Of a stretch of 64,000 nucleotides of DNA, positions 63,710 through 64,000 are shown piece after piece. The notes beneath the pieces were generated by a model that saw only the letters and a list, made by a program, of their open reading frames with translations, made no database searches and was not told the origin of the DNA. Position numbers and translations under genes: made by a program. Source of the DNA: Anabaenopsis elenkinii CCIBt3563 (lineage in GTDB: Bacteria; Cyanobacteriota; Cyanobacteriia; Cyanobacteriales; Nostocaceae). Each line of letters starts with the position of its first letter. Positions within the stretch are counted from its first letter, which is position 1. The stretch covers positions 308,893 to 372,892 of the forward strand of contig NZ_CP063311.1 of assembly GCF_015245355.1 (NCBI RefSeq), written 5' to 3'.

Positions 63710-64000
63710 TTATGCTTCAATGCCTAATAGTAATCCTACTAAGGAGAAGTAAATCCATAAGCCTGTAAAGTCTTTAACGGTGGTAATAAACGGGTCAGCA
63801 CCAGTAGCATGGTCAAAGCCCGATTTTAACATAATCCAGGGTAGGATTGCACCCAGTAACGCACCCAATGTGACTACACAAAATAAGGCAATTCCTACTG
63901 CTAATCCTAGTAAAGGTACTCCATTAGGTATACCCTGCCATACATAGGCAATTACCCCAGCAGTTCCACCTAAAATTATACCCATTATCCCACCGATGCG
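63710..64000 (-). CDS. mgtE: Magnesium transporter MgtE (partial, C-terminal end)
   Basis: Only the last about 96 residues are in the window; the frame stays open to 64000. The segment contains two to three hydrophobic helices and the GADPFITTVKDFTGLWIYF motif that ends MgtE proteins, where Asp of the pore region follows ATGADP. The CBS and N domains would lie beyond the edge. MgtC/SapB follows 176 bases downstream. Confidence 0.85.
   Translation of the reverse strand, partial: RIGGIMGIILGGTAGVIAYVWQGIPNGVPLLGLAVGIALFCVVTLGALLGAILPWIMLKSGFDHATGADPFITTVKDFTGLWIYFSLVGLLLGIEA

Overview
The window comes from a cyanobacterium, most likely a filamentous Nostocales-type species. It carries chlorophyll synthase (chlG), the photosystem II extrinsic protein PsbU, the photosystem I biogenesis protein BtpA, a VKOR-thioredoxin fusion, several cyanobacteria-restricted families (DUF2862, DUF3120, the TIGR03279 radical SAM protein), many GCGATCGC (HIP1) octamers and short intergenic STRR-type repeats. 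Genus assignment is inference; there is no rRNA gene in the window.

Layout. 1-5996: a Uma2-type fragment, DUF2862, a Get3/ArsA-like ATPase, chlG, small proteins, an inositol monophosphatase-family protein and a PucC-type transporter. 6000-6825: a decayed mobile-element patch (TnpB C-terminal remnant, repeat block, 212-bp MITE). 6826-19816: housekeeping genes (aldo/keto reductase, DEAD-box helicase, rimO, btpA, VKOR fusion, nadB, psbU, DUF3120, uppP, TIGR03279). 20020-22810: an IS5-family element broken by an IS701-type element and followed by a second copy of the MITE. 22900-26760: a BrnT toxin-antitoxin pair, HEAT-repeat protein, acetyltransferase, small membrane proteins and an AmpG-like transporter.

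26875-39386 is the most interesting part: a DNA phosphorothioation (Dnd) island. It has dndC, dndD, dndE and a Dnd-associated methyltransferase on the minus strand, a divergent dndB, Dnd-associated protein 4, a second Rad50/DndD-like ATPase preceded by an unannotated 57-codon gene that overlaps it by ATGA, a Dnd-associated restriction helicase, and lexA. lexA lies directly upstream of the helicase gene (10-bp gap), and a perfect match to the published cyanobacterial LexA box sits 33 bp before the lexA start. The sequence therefore suggests LexA control of the restriction arm. dndA and dndFGH are not in the window.

39534-45797: argF, tRNA-Thr(UGU), a B12-binding radical SAM protein, an RNase II/R-type exonuclease, rpsR, rpmG and an RDD membrane protein. 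46175-49833: a CheB-CheR-kinase-receiver hybrid split in two by an internal deletion that removed its central PAS region. 49821-51273: a 5'-truncated IS607-type element. 51417-53297: hisD and a membrane-anchored thioredoxin. 53330-60718: a second accessory region with an IS inserted into a toxin-antitoxin locus, a type IIG-like restriction-modification protein between 93-bp direct repeats, and a PIN/ImmA-IrrE pair. 60954-64000: NIL-ferredoxin, a protein with a TIR-like C-terminus, a NADAR protein, MgtC/SapB and the 3' end of mgtE.

No CRISPR array or rRNA was seen. All family calls come from motifs and recall, with no database search.
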